A stretch of DNA of 64,000 bases, taken from contig NZ_JARZHG010000004.1 in the NCBI RefSeq assembly GCF_029946505.1, forward strand, positions 310,001 through 374,000, written 5' to 3'. Under the pieces are notes generated by a model. The model saw only the letters and a list, made by a program, of their open reading frames with translations. It searched no databases and was not told the DNA's origin. Numbering within the stretch: the stretch's first letter is position 1; each line of letters opens with the position of its first letter. Below are positions 39,120 through 47,363 of this stretch, piece after piece. Made by a program: the position numbers and the translations under genes. The stretch is from Polyangium sp. y55x31. GTDB taxonomy: Bacteria; Myxococcota_A; Polyangia; Polyangiales; Polyangiaceae.

Positions 39120-39353
39120 GAGACAGGAGCTATCAACAGCGTCGGGCCGACGCAAGCCAGGTTGTTTCCCTACGTGGGGGGCTCCGGTCGGCCCGACCTG
39201 ACAGCGATTTTCGCTTCGCGAACATCGCCGGGCCTTCCTCTGCCCCCACACCCGCCGCCGCTCGCCTTCACTTCGCTCTGCTCCGTGACGGCTCGCTTTC
39301 GTCTCGGGCGCTCGGTTGGCTCGTTTTGGCGGGCTGGGCTATAGCGAAGGGCG

Positions 39354-40157
39354 ATGCAGCCGCTCGTCCGGGCCGCCGCCTTTGCCGCCCTGCTCGCGGC
39401 CCTCGGTGCGCTCGGGAAAACCCCCAGGCCGAAGGCGCCCGAGCCCACGAGTGCGCCCTCCACGGTCGCCCCGGCCGTGGCCGCGTCGTGTGGCCCGCGG
39501 ACGTTGCCCGAGGGCGACGTGTGCATCCCCCTGCCCCCGCCAGGTCGGGCGCCGCAGCCGGACGGGCGCGAAGTGCTCGCAGAGGGCCCGGAGACGGCGT
39601 CCGAGCGGAGCACGCTCGTCCCGCGAAGGCCCGAGCGGCCCGCCGAGATGACGGCGTACCACGTGCCGCTGACGGCCGAAGCTGCGCCGTCGGTCGTCGC
39701 GGGGCTCGATCGGCCCTTCCATCTGTCGCTCGAAGCGGGCGATGTCGCGCCCGGGCCCGGCGCGGTGCTGCTCGAAGCGTCGAGCGGCGATGCGGTCGTG
39801 GCGCTCGCGCTCGAAGGGCAAGAGGGGCCGGCCGAGGTCGCGTTCGTCGGGGAGATGCTCGGCGAGACGGTGGTCACGGCGCATCTCGTGCGGGATGGAG
39901 GCCGGCTGCGGCAGGTGCTCCTCGTGCACGGAAACCTCGATCGGCCGAGCGAACGCGCGGTCGTGGGCGCGCCGCTCGAAGCAGGCGACGAGATCGGCTT
40001 CGTCGGCGACAGCGCCTTCCGCGGTCGCCCCGGTCTTTACCTCGAAGCGCGTCAGCTCCGCGAAGGCACGAGCCTCGGCGGGCTCGACGCCGCGCGCATC
40101 CGCGAGGACATCGTCAGCGTCTCCGTGGACGTGCGCAACGCCTTGCCCCTGCGCTGA
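39354..40157 (+). CDS. Exported protein with degenerate M23/LytM-like domain
   Basis: 267 residues. A hydrophobic leader (VRAAAFAALLAALGAL) is followed by a Pro-rich linker to about 100. The C-terminal part, with VTAHLVRDGGRLRQVLLVHGNLDRP then GAPLEAGDEIGFVGDSAFRGRPGLYLEARQ, follows the beta-strand order of LytM endopeptidases. However, the zinc motif (HxxxD, and HxH near the end) is missing: LYLEAR replaces LHFEVR. Such degenerate M23 proteins often activate amidases instead of cutting peptidoglycan, a role that would fit here but is not shown. The call is tentative because no metal site supports the family. Confidence 0.5.
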   Translation: MQPLVRAAAFAALLAALGALGKTPRPKAPEPTSAPSTVAPAVAASCGPRTLPEGDVCIPLPPPGRAPQPDGREVLAEGPETASERSTLVPRRPERPAEMTAYHVPLTAEAAPSVVAGLDRPFHLSLEAGDVAPGPGAVLLEASSGDAVVALALEGQEGPAEVAFVGEMLGETVVTAHLVRDGGRLRQVLLVHGNLDRPSERAVVGAPLEAGDEIGFVGDSAFRGRPGLYLEARQLREGTSLGGLDAARIREDIVSVSVDVRNALPLR

Positions 40158-40159
40158 TC

Positions 40160-40876
40160 TCAGGGCGCCAGTTTGTAGCCGTGCCCGTACACCGTCAGGA
40201 TGTGCTGCGGTTTGTCCGGGGACTTCTCGACCTTCTTGCGCAGCTTGACGATGAAGTTGTCGACGGTGCGGTTCGTCGGTGAGCCCTCGACGCCCCAGAC
40301 CTTCTGCAGGATCTCCTCGCGCGAGACGGGCTGGCCGACGCGCTCGTAGAGCAGGCGCAGGAGCTCGACCTCGTAGAACGAGAGCGGGCTCGACTTCGAG
40401 CCGCGCGCGACCGTGTGGGTCGTCATGTTGATCTTGGCCTGCCCGATCGTGAAGACCTCGGGCGTCGGATCGCCGGGCCCTCGCGTGGTGCGCCGGAAGA
40501 TGGCGCGCATGCGAGCGATGAGCTCGCCCACGCTGAAGGGCTTCGTGACGTAGTCGTCGGCGCCCGCGTCGAGTCCGCGGATCTTGTCGAGCTCCTGGCC
40601 ACGCGCCGTGAGGATGATGATCGGGATGAACGCATCCCAGCGGCGCAGCTCCTCGCAGACCTTGAACCCGTTCGTGTCGGGGAGCATGAGGTCGAGCAGG
40701 ATCGCCTGCGGCTTCTCCTGCCGCGCGAGAAGCACGCCGGCGTTGCCCGTGCCCGCCGAGACGACGGAGAACCCCTCGAACTCGAGCGCGTCGGTCAGGC
40801 CGAGGACGATGTGGGGCTCGTCCTCGATGATCAGGATCTTCTTTTTCGACGTCACCTCGGGGCGCCGTCTTATCAC
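40160..40876 (-). CDS. OmpR/PhoB-type response regulator
   Basis: 238-residue transcription regulator. The receiver domain has the acidic pair in IIEDEPH, the phosphoacceptor Asp in [11 protein letters not shown], a Thr in LTARGQE and the Lys in VTKPFS. The C-terminal winged helix contains [31 protein letters not shown] and [14 protein letters not shown]...VYGHGYKL, the OmpR-family DNA-binding signature. No histidine kinase is adjacent, so the partner must be elsewhere. The gene follows the VWA-like lipoprotein gene and a strong terminator hairpin at 40884-40909, so its promoter is probably between the hairpin and the start. Confidence 0.93.
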   Translation of the reverse strand: MIRRRPEVTSKKKILIIEDEPHIVLGLTDALEFEGFSVVSAGTGNAGVLLARQEKPQAILLDLMLPDTNGFKVCEELRRWDAFIPIIILTARGQELDKIRGLDAGADDYVTKPFSVGELIARMRAIFRRTTRGPGDPTPEVFTIGQAKINMTTHTVARGSKSSPLSFYEVELLRLLYERVGQPVSREEILQKVWGVEGSPTNRTVDNFIVKLRKKVEKSPDKPQHILTVYGHGYKLAP

Positions 40877-40883
40877 AAAACGC

Positions 40884-40909
40884 GACGAGGCCCGATGCCG
40901 GGCCTCGTC
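40884..40909 (-). terminator. Intrinsic terminator after the VWA-like lipoprotein gene
   Basis: Perfect 11-bp stem GACGAGGCCCG / CGGGCCTCGTC with an ATGC loop, 35 nt after the stop of the minus-strand gene ending at 40945. On the minus strand it is followed by GCGTTTTG, a short U-tract. This would separate that gene from the downstream response regulator gene. Confidence 0.8.
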
Positions 40910-40944
40910 ACGTCACTACGTCACGTCGTCAGGTACGGTCAGGC

Positions 40945-43353
40945 TCAGCCGCCGCCCGTATCACCCGAGCAGGTGATGAACAGCGTGGAGCCGGGCTGCG
41001 CCTCACCCGCGCCGACGAAGCGGATGATGCGCTGCTCGTTCGCCGGGCAGTCCTTGACGATCTCGACGTTGCCCGTCGGGGGCGTGGTCGTCCCGTCGAC
41101 GTAGCACCAGCCGTTGACCGGCTGGCCGTTGAGCTGCGGCTGCTCGGTCGCGTCGTCCTGGCAGGCCGCGCGCGCATCCTTGTTCCCGTCCGCCCCGGCC
41201 TGCGTGATCTCGCAGAAGCAATCCCACTTGGCCTTGTCGTACGCCGGATCCTCCTTCGCGAGCTCGACGGCCTTCGCCTTCGGGCCCTCGCTCGGGATCT
41301 CGGCGCGCGCCGCGTTCGGGTCGCAGACGCAACCGGCGCCCTGCGTGTTGCGCGCCTCGAGGATGAGGCACGGCACGTTGCCCTCGGCGTCGGGCGTGAG
41401 CGTACGGGGCAGGCACTGGCCCTTGAGGGCGCTCTTCAGGCGGTCGATGATCGAGCCGATGGCCGGGCGATAGCCGAAGTCCGGCTTGTCGATGTCGAGG
41501 ACCGGGTCGATCTTGTCGGGGCACACGGAGGCGACGATGCCCTGATCGCCGAGGTCACGCATGACCTCGAGCGGGCGGATGCCGGGGTACGCCTTCGCGC
41601 GGACCTGAAGCGTCGGCGCGTTGTTGTTGTTCGGGTCCTGCTGGCAGAGGGGGTTGTCGTTGTTCGCCTCGAAGCAGTCGCAGGCCGTGAGGTTCGTGTT
41701 CGTGCAGTCGCGCTGATCATTGGTGGGCAGCGGGAAGATGCACGCGAACTGGAGGTCGTCCTTCGCGGTGATCGTCCACTCGTGGCCGTTCACCGGGTTC
41801 GCGTTCGGCGTGGAGGCGTCGACGAGCACGTCGCCCGTGATCGGGTTCGTGCCCGTGCGCTTGTCCATCGACTCGATCATGAGCGGATCGAGGGGCTTGA
41901 AGTCCGTCTTCTCGCTGCCGAGGATGACGTCCCAGGTCGAGAAGCCGCTCGCGTCGATCGGCGCGTTGAGCTCGTTCGCGTTCTTGAAGCCCTTCGACAG
42001 GTCGGTCTTGTCGCGGGCGATGTCCTGCCAGGGCACGCCGACGATGCCGGCGAAGAACACGAGGCCGGAGTCGCGGATGTTCGTGATGTTGTCCTGCGGG
42101 TTCAGGTCCGAGAAGATCGGGTTCGGGACGAGCTCACCCGCGCGGTTCGCGATCTCCGCGTTCGAGAAGGCCTGGACGTAGCGGGACGTCGGGTAGAGGA
42201 AGTCGATGCCGAAGCGGCGCTTCTGATCCCAGCAGCGCATGTTGATGTCGTCCTCGTCGACGCTGAGGAGCGCCGGGCCGCCCTGCGGGTTCGTGCAGCT
42301 CGGGTCGGGCGGGCAGCTCCCCGGATCCTGGCCGCACGACTTGCAGCACGGGTCGTTCGGATCGGCCGCGCATTCCTGGCGCGCGCGCGGCATGCGGACG
42401 TTCGTGTTGCCGATGCGGAGCTGGCCGACGTAGTAGAACTGGCCGTACTCCTTGATGGAGCAGTCGTTCTCGTCGGTGAGCATGACGATCGCGAGCAGCG
42501 AGTCGGGCCGCATGAACTCGGCGCGCTGCTGCAGGAGGACGGTGTCCGTGCCGTCGGGCGTGGCGCGGTTGTTGACGACGGAGATCGTCTCGTAGGGCTC
42601 GGGGTCCGCGAGGAAGCGGTAGATGCTCTCGAGCTGGGACTCGTAACCGCAACCGATCTGGCCCGTGCCGATGACCATGTCGCGCAGGCCCTGCTGCAGG
42701 TTCGGAATGTCGGTCTCGCCGGGCGGCGAGAGCTTCGCCTTCGGATCCCAGGCGAGGAAGCCCTTGTCCGTGCTGCCCGTGCCGTACGGATAGGTGTCGA
42801 CCGAGGCGCCGCCGCACTGGTTGAGGCGCGAGAGCAGGTGACCCTTGTCGTTGTTCGTCGTGTTCGGGCTCGGCGAGCACTCCTTGCTGTTCGCGTCGGA
42901 GTTCGGGCACGAGTCCGCGCCGTGGCCGCCGATCGAGGAGCTGATGACGCCGATGTGGATGTCGACGATCGGCTCGAACTCGCGCTTGGTGCCGGCCGGG
43001 CAGTCGTCGGTCGGGTAGGCCGGCTGCTGCGCCGCGGACACGGGCACGCCGTTGTCGTCGATGCAGCGCGGGTTCACGAGGCCTGCCACGAGGTCGGGCA
43101 CCGCGAGCGCGAGGATGTTTTGCTTGTCGGCCATCGAGCGCGAGTTGTCGATGGCGAGGAGGATGTCGATCTTGTCGACCGAGCTCTGGGTGAGCCGCTC
43201 GACGATCGTCGCCGTGATACGGGGCTCGACGGTCTCGACGGGCCGATCGAGGCAGCCTGCGGCGCCAGCCGCCGTGGTGGCTACGACCATCGAGAGGGCC
43301 GCTTTGGCCGCGCGCTTCCCCAGGAAGCTTTTCTGACGCTGTAAGCCTTTCAT
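40945..43353 (-). CDS. Large VWA-like lipoprotein, metal-binding surface protein
   Basis: 802 residues with the lipobox AAGC (Cys34). The mature protein begins a von Willebrand A-like domain: IDILLAIDNSRSMADKQ supplies the DxSxS metal site (Asp69, Ser71, Ser73) and LAIVMLTDENDCS a late conserved strand. The domain is interrupted by long Asn/Cys/Asp-rich insertions. The rest is Cys-rich (around CCKSCGQDPGSCPP and CVCDP) with many acidic residues. The pattern is common among myxobacterial secreted proteins; no ligand is known. Start has AAGGAG 8 nt upstream of ATG 43353. Terminated by the hairpin at 40884-40909. Monocistronic. Confidence 0.75.
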   Translation of the reverse strand: MKGLQRQKSFLGKRAAKAALSMVVATTAAGAAGCLDRPVETVEPRITATIVERLTQSSVDKIDILLAIDNSRSMADKQNILALAVPDLVAGLVNPRCIDDNGVPVSAAQQPAYPTDDCPAGTKREFEPIVDIHIGVISSSIGGHGADSCPNSDANSKECSPSPNTTNNDKGHLLSRLNQCGGASVDTYPYGTGSTDKGFLAWDPKAKLSPPGETDIPNLQQGLRDMVIGTGQIGCGYESQLESIYRFLADPEPYETISVVNNRATPDGTDTVLLQQRAEFMRPDSLLAIVMLTDENDCSIKEYGQFYYVGQLRIGNTNVRMPRARQECAADPNDPCCKSCGQDPGSCPPDPSCTNPQGGPALLSVDEDDINMRCWDQKRRFGIDFLYPTSRYVQAFSNAEIANRAGELVPNPIFSDLNPQDNITNIRDSGLVFFAGIVGVPWQDIARDKTDLSKGFKNANELNAPIDASGFSTWDVILGSEKTDFKPLDPLMIESMDKRTGTNPITGDVLVDASTPNANPVNGHEWTITAKDDLQFACIFPLPTNDQRDCTNTNLTACDCFEANNDNPLCQQDPNNNNAPTLQVRAKAYPGIRPLEVMRDLGDQGIVASVCPDKIDPVLDIDKPDFGYRPAIGSIIDRLKSALKGQCLPRTLTPDAEGNVPCLILEARNTQGAGCVCDPNAARAEIPSEGPKAKAVELAKEDPAYDKAKWDCFCEITQAGADGNKDARAACQDDATEQPQLNGQPVNGWCYVDGTTTPPTGNVEIVKDCPANEQRIIRFVGAGEAQPGSTLFITCSGDTGGG

Positions 43354-43748
43354 GCTGAGCTCCTTAGCCGACCTTACGCTGGGCTCGTCCCAGAAACGGA
43401 GTTGCCGCGACGAACGGACCCATGCTGCCGGGCCCGTCCGTGATCGATGGCCTCGATGCTAGGGATGTCCCGGGAAGGCTGTCAATTCGAGATCCGGCCT
43501 GGGAACCGCCTATTTGCAGGAAACCCCGGGATCCGAGGAGGGGTCAGAGCAACAGGCGTGCCGGCAATCGATCCTGACTCGCGTAGAGATCCTGCTCTGG
43601 CGATCGCCAACTGAGTTGGCAGCATGGACAACGGGCGAGTCGGTCCGGGACCGGGGGCCGGGGGCCGGCAGGGCCCTGCCCGCGGGCCTCGCCGCGCCCC
43701 CGCGATCCTGCTTGCGGGCGCGCGGCTCCTCTGGCTGATTGGCGCCCG
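43354..43748. other. 395-bp divergent intergenic region with a structured mgtE leader
   Basis: No gene is seen. On the plus strand just before mgtE lie overlapping palindromes: GGCGATCGCC (43599-43608) and GCCAACTGAGTTGGC (43606-43620). They share three bases and cannot both form. They are followed by the perfect palindrome GGCAGGGCCCTGCC (43667-43680). The region also holds the promoter and AAGGAG ribosome-binding site of the minus-strand VWA-like gene. A match to the M-box Mg riboswitch was not recognised. Confidence 0.5.
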
Positions 43749-45137
43749 ATGATGCGAGTCGCCGTCGCGATGCTGCCCGAGGTGCGAGAGCTCCTCGCCG
43801 AGGATCCCGCGCAGATCGGCGCCTTGCTCGAAGAGATCCACGACGAGGACCTCGCCGACCTGCTCGGCATGCTCGAAGAGCATGAAGCGGCCCTCATCCT
43901 CAAGACGCTGAAGCCCGAGGAGGCGGCGCCGATCTTCGAGCGCCTCGACGAGGATCAGCAGGAGGCGCTCGTCGAGGAGCTCGGCGTCGAGAACGCCGCG
44001 CCGATCGTCTCCGAGATGGCCGCCGACGAGCGGACCGATCTCATCGAGGCCCTGCCCGAGGAGGTCGGCGACAACCTGCTCGAGTCGCTCGAGAAGGTCG
44101 ATCCCGAGGCCGCCGCCGAGGTCGAGGAGCTCGCGAAATGGCCCGAGGACAGCGCCGGCGGTCTGATGACCACCGACTACGTCTCGGTGCCGCCCACGAT
44201 CACCGTCGCCGAAGCGATCGAGCGCATCCGCAAGTCCTCCCAGGACGCCGAGACGATTTATTACGTCTACGTACTATCGGACGACGAGCGCCTGCTCGGC
44301 ATCGTGTCCTTGCGTGATCTTCTGCTCGCCGCGCCCACGGACCGGATCACGGACGTGATGACGGAGAACATCTTCGCGCTGAGCCCCGAGACCGATCAGG
44401 AGGAGGTCGCGCGGAAGATGGCGAAGTACGACTTCGCCGCGATGCCCGTGGTCGGCCCCGATCGAAAGCTGCTCGGCGTGATCACGGTCGACGACGTGAT
44501 GGACGTGCTCACGCAGGAGCAGACCGAAGACCTGCAGCGCCTCGCGGCCGTCGAGCCGATGGAGGAGGGCTACTTCCAGACCGGTTTCTGGACGTTCATC
44601 CAGAAGCGCGCGCCGTGGCTCGCGGCGCTGCTCGTGAGCGAGTTCATCACGGGCACCGTTCTCCGGCACTACGACGAGATCATCGAGGCTGTCTCGAAGC
44701 TCGCCTACTACGTGCCGATGCTCATCTCGACGGGCGGCAACACCGGATCGCAGTCGTCGTCGCTCATCATCCGGGGCCTCGCCGTGGGCGACGTGAAGCC
44801 GACGGACTGGAAGCGCGTCATCGTGCGCGAGATCGGGCAGGGCGTGGTGCTCGGGCTGATGCTCGCGATCATCGGCATGACGCGCATCTACCTCTGGGGC
44901 GACGGCTACGCGCTCATGTTCACGGTCGGCATCACGCTGATGGGCATCGTGATCATGGGCTGCACGGTGGGCTCGATGCTGCCGCTTTTCCTGCGCAAGC
45001 TCGGCCTCGACCCGGCGACGAGCTCGACGCCGTTCATCGCGACCTTGATCGACGTGCTCGGGATCTTGATCTATCTGAACGTGGCGAAGCTCCTGCTCGC
45101 CGAGGTGATCGCGCAGGCCGCCAAGGGCGTGCACTAG
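43749..45137 (+). CDS. mgtE: Magnesium transporter MgtE
   Basis: 462-residue inner-membrane Mg2+ channel/transporter. The N-terminal helical superhelix domain (about 1-130) has repeated LLEEIHDEDLADLLGMLEE-type units. Two CBS domains follow (about 140-265; DSAGGLMTTDYVSVP and VTVDDVMD-type ends). The five-helix membrane part has the conserved FITGTVLRHYDE, PMLISTGGNTGSQSSSLIIRGLAVG and a final hydrophobic helix with ATSSTPFIATLIDVLGILIYL. These match MgtE in order and length. In known members cytoplasmic Mg2+ bound to the N/CBS part closes the pore. The start is ATG 43749 or 43752, with no strong Shine-Dalgarno. The structured upstream region may regulate it. Confidence 0.97.
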   Translation: MMRVAVAMLPEVRELLAEDPAQIGALLEEIHDEDLADLLGMLEEHEAALILKTLKPEEAAPIFERLDEDQQEALVEELGVENAAPIVSEMAADERTDLIEALPEEVGDNLLESLEKVDPEAAAEVEELAKWPEDSAGGLMTTDYVSVPPTITVAEAIERIRKSSQDAETIYYVYVLSDDERLLGIVSLRDLLLAAPTDRITDVMTENIFALSPETDQEEVARKMAKYDFAAMPVVGPDRKLLGVITVDDVMDVLTQEQTEDLQRLAAVEPMEEGYFQTGFWTFIQKRAPWLAALLVSEFITGTVLRHYDEIIEAVSKLAYYVPMLISTGGNTGSQSSSLIIRGLAVGDVKPTDWKRVIVREIGQGVVLGLMLAIIGMTRIYLWGDGYALMFTVGITLMGIVIMGCTVGSMLPLFLRKLGLDPATSSTPFIATLIDVLGILIYLNVAKLLLAEVIAQAAKGVH

Positions 45138-45225
45138 CAGGCGACCGGGCCCTACGTAAAACCCTCGCCCTTGACGCGTCGTCATGAACGGGGGACATCC
45201 TGGCGAGGAGAGGAAGGACAAGTCG

Positions 45226-45855
45226 ATGGCGGAAGGCTTCAATCGCGTCATGTTGCTCGGAAATCTGGGCGCGGATCCCGAGCTTCGGTTCACCCAGGGT
45301 GGCCAGGCCGTGCTCAACCTCCGCCTCGCCACGACCGAGAGTTACCTCGACAAAGACAAGGTCCGCCGCGAGCGCACCGACTGGCACAACGTCGTCGTGT
45401 GGGGCAAGCGCGGCGAGGCGCTGGCGAAGATCCTCGGCAAGGGTTCGTCGCTCTTCGTCGAGGGCTCGCTGCGCACGTCGAGCTACGACGATCGCGACGG
45501 CAACAAGCGCTACAAGACCGAGGTCATCGCGAACAACGTGATCCTCGCCGGTCGCGGTCGCGGCGCGCCCGCCGGCGACGACATGGGCCCGCCCGCCGAC
45601 TTCTCCGGTCCGCCCGCGCGCGGCGGCGGCGGCGGTGATTACAGCGACTTCAGCGGCGGTGGTGGCGGCGGCGGCGGCGGTCGCGGTGGCGGCGGCGGCG
45701 GCTACGGCGGCGGTCGCAGCGGTGGTGGTGGTGGCGGCGGCGGCGGTCGCAGCGGCGGTGGTGGTGGTGGTGGCGGCGGCGGTCGTCCCGCGCCGGATCC
45801 CGGGCCTCCGCCGGATGATTACGGCTACGACGGCGGCGACGACATCCCGTTCTGA
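45226..45855 (+). CDS. ssb: Single-stranded DNA-binding protein with very long glycine tail
   Basis: 209 residues. The N-terminal OB fold (1-110) has the canonical [35 protein letters not shown]...[15 protein letters not shown] pattern. The linker (132-187) is extreme: Gly runs of nine, six, nine and ten residues broken only by Arg, Ser and Tyr. The C terminus ends in the acidic DDIPF tip that recruits DNA-repair proteins. The long disordered linker could favour cooperative binding or condensation, which is inference. Start at ATG 45226 (AGGAAGGA upstream). An earlier in-frame ATG at 45184 adds 14 residues and was rejected. Its stop forms TGATCA with the stop of the convergent gene. Confidence 0.97.
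   Translation: MAEGFNRVMLLGNLGADPELRFTQGGQAVLNLRLATTESYLDKDKVRRERTDWHNVVVWGKRGEALAKILGKGSSLFVEGSLRTSSYDDRDGNKRYKTEVIANNVILAGRGRGAPAGDDMGPPADFSGPPARGGGGGDYSDFSGGGGGGGGGRGGGGGGYGGGRSGGGGGGGGGRSGGGGGGGGGGRPAPDPGPPPDDYGYDGGDDIPF
45655..45783 (+). repeat. Low-complexity GGN tract inside ssb
   Basis: Near-pure GGC/GGT codons (43 codons, residues 144-186) coding the polyglycine linker of SSB, interrupted by a few Arg, Ser and Tyr codons. The short near-repeats RSGGG... occur twice, suggesting recent slippage or duplication. Such a stretch is prone to length change. Confidence 0.85.
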
Positions 45856-46512
45856 TCAAGGCGTCGGTCGCGGCCTGCGCGCGAGCAGCACCGCGACGAA
45901 CAACACGCCAATCCCCAGGCCGAGCAAGGCCGCATCCCGCGGCCGCTCGGCAGCCATCAAGATCGTACGCACGAGGAGGCTCGGCGGCGGCGGCGGCACG
46001 AGCGACGCAAGCTCGGCGTTCGTCACGAGGTCGGCGCAGCGCTCGCTCGCTCGTGGTTCCTCGCAGACGAACGTACACAGCACCGCCTCGCTCGCGGCGC
46101 CCTCGAAGCCGAGCACGTGCCGTCCCCGGAGCACGACGGGCCTCTCGCCGCGCATGCCCTGCCCCGTGAGCGCTTGCTCGAAACGGCCCTCGTGCCGCGT
46201 GATGCCCTCGGCATCCCAGCGCTCGAGCGTGAGGCCGTCCGAGACCGCGCCCCGCGCGATCGACGTCGCCATGCCGAGCACGATCTCCTCGACGCCCGGC
46301 GCGAAGCGGTCCGACGGCGCCTCCACGCACGCGACGCGCAGCCGAAGGCCCGCCTCGTCCACGAAACCACGCCGCAGGCCCACGCGCGCGCCCCTCAGGC
46401 TCGACACCACGATCTGTGGCAGCGCCTCGGCGCGCTCTTCCGTCGCGCCCGCGGGCACGCCGAAACGCACGATCGCGCTGCCAGAGAGCGCCTCCTCGCG
46501 CCGCTCGCTCAT
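45856..46512 (-). CDS. Hypothetical protein with C-terminal membrane anchor
   Basis: 218 residues without a recognised domain. There is no N-terminal signal peptide. One strong hydrophobic segment near the C terminus (AALLGLGIGVLFVAVLLA) is followed by basic RRPRP, so it looks like a tail-anchored inner-membrane protein with the bulk in the cytoplasm. The body has a beta-rich pattern with VACVEAPSDRFAPGVEEIVLGMATS and ERPVVLRGRHVLGFEG. A PPPPPS linker precedes the membrane segment. It lies downstream of the merR-type regulator (gap 11 bp), so it is probably in the ihfA-merR operon. Its TGA stop abuts that of ssb. Confidence 0.6.
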   Translation of the reverse strand: MSERREEALSGSAIVRFGVPAGATEERAEALPQIVVSSLRGARVGLRRGFVDEAGLRLRVACVEAPSDRFAPGVEEIVLGMATSIARGAVSDGLTLERWDAEGITRHEGRFEQALTGQGMRGERPVVLRGRHVLGFEGAASEAVLCTFVCEEPRASERCADLVTNAELASLVPPPPPSLLVRTILMAAERPRDAALLGLGIGVLFVAVLLARRPRPTP

Positions 46513-46523
46513 CGCGCGCCGCT

Positions 46524-46922
46524 CTAGCTCTTCTTGCCCGTGGCCTTGGGCTCGTCGAGCTCACGCATCATCGCGACGAGCTCGCTCCGGATGTCGAGCA
46601 GCGCCTCGCGCATCTTTCGCGCTTGCTCCACGCTCGGATCGTCCTCGCCCGGCGGCTCGATGCCGCCTTCGCGCAGCTTGCGGCGCGCGCCCGCGATCGT
46701 GAAGCGGTGCGCGTAGAGCAGGTCCTTCACCTTGAGCAGCGTCTCCACGTCGCGGCGCGAGTAGACACGCTGCCCTTTGGCGGACTTCTGCGGTCGGATC
46801 GAGCGGAACTCGCTCTCCCAGTAACGGAGCACGTGCGGCTCGACGCCGACGATCCCGGCGACCTCTCCGATGCGGTAGTAGAGCTTCGCAGGAAGCTCTC
46901 GACGCCCGGACAAGCCGCTCAC
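46524..46922 (-). CDS. MerR-family transcriptional regulator
   Basis: 132 residues. The N-terminal winged helix has KLYYRIGEVAGIVGVEPHVLRYWESEFRSIRPQKSAKGQRVYSRRDVETLLKVKDLLY, a clear MerR-type DNA-binding domain. The GQRVYSRRDV segment is typical of the subgroup found beside ihfA. The remaining part is a helical dimerisation region, with no cysteine pattern for metal sensing. Starts at GTG 46922, overlapping the ihfA stop by 4 nt. ihfA next to a merR-like gene is a conserved arrangement in many proteobacteria and myxobacteria, usually after pheT, which is not seen here. Target genes unknown. Confidence 0.88.
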   Translation of the reverse strand: MSGLSGRRELPAKLYYRIGEVAGIVGVEPHVLRYWESEFRSIRPQKSAKGQRVYSRRDVETLLKVKDLLYAHRFTIAGARRKLREGGIEPPGEDDPSVEQARKMREALLDIRSELVAMMRELDEPKATGKKS

Positions 46923-47245
46923 TCCTCCGCGACGGCGGAAGCCGCGGCGCCGCTCGCCCCAGCGACGCGCGGGTTCAGCGCGTGCTTGAGGATCTGGCTC
47001 GCCTTGAAGGAGAGGACACGGCGCTCGGTGATCACGATCGGATCACCCGTCTGCGGATTCCGGCCCTGACGCTGGCGTTTGTCGCGCAGAACGAAATTGC
47101 CGAAGCCCGAGATCTTGATCTTCTCTCCGCGGCCGAGGGTCTCTTTCATCGTCTCGAAGACGAGATCCACGAGGTCCGCCGACTCCTTCTTCGAGAACCC
47201 CCCGAGCCGGCCGTAGACGGCTTGTACGATTTCGGCCTTGGTCAT
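46919..47245 (-). CDS. ihfA: Integration host factor alpha subunit
   Basis: 108-residue DNA-bending protein of the HU/IHF family. MTKAEIVQAVYGRLGGFSKKESADLVDLVFETMKETLGRGEKIKISGFGNFVLRDKRQRQGRNPQTGDPI follows the alpha-subunit pattern, including the GRNPxTG DNA-intercalating proline arm. The tail is Ala-rich and short. Starting at ATG 47245 gives the family length. IHF bends DNA for recombination, replication and transcription; the beta partner is not in the window. The stop overlaps the merR gene (GTGA), and the next upstream gene is a glycosyltransferase 118 bp away. Confidence 0.95.
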   Translation of the reverse strand: MTKAEIVQAVYGRLGGFSKKESADLVDLVFETMKETLGRGEKIKISGFGNFVLRDKRQRQGRNPQTGDPIVITERRVLSFKASQILKHALNPRVAGASGAAASAVAEE

Positions 47246-47363
47246 AGACGAAGTCCCGCCCTTACGACGCCGAGGATAAGAGCCCGGGCCAGGAATATCC
47301 AGGGGGGAGTGATGTGGAACGGCGAGGAGGGGCGCCCGAGCGGCGCGTGAGGGGGAGAGACGA

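Noticed and set aside
43354-43748. Known M-box Mg riboswitch before mgtE
   Set aside because: Palindromes are present, but I could not match the conserved M-box core by eye, so only a structured leader is reported.
45184-45226. Upstream ATG for ssb
   Set aside because: It would add 14 residues with no match to SSB, whereas ATG 45226 begins right at the conserved OB-fold and has its own ribosome-binding site.
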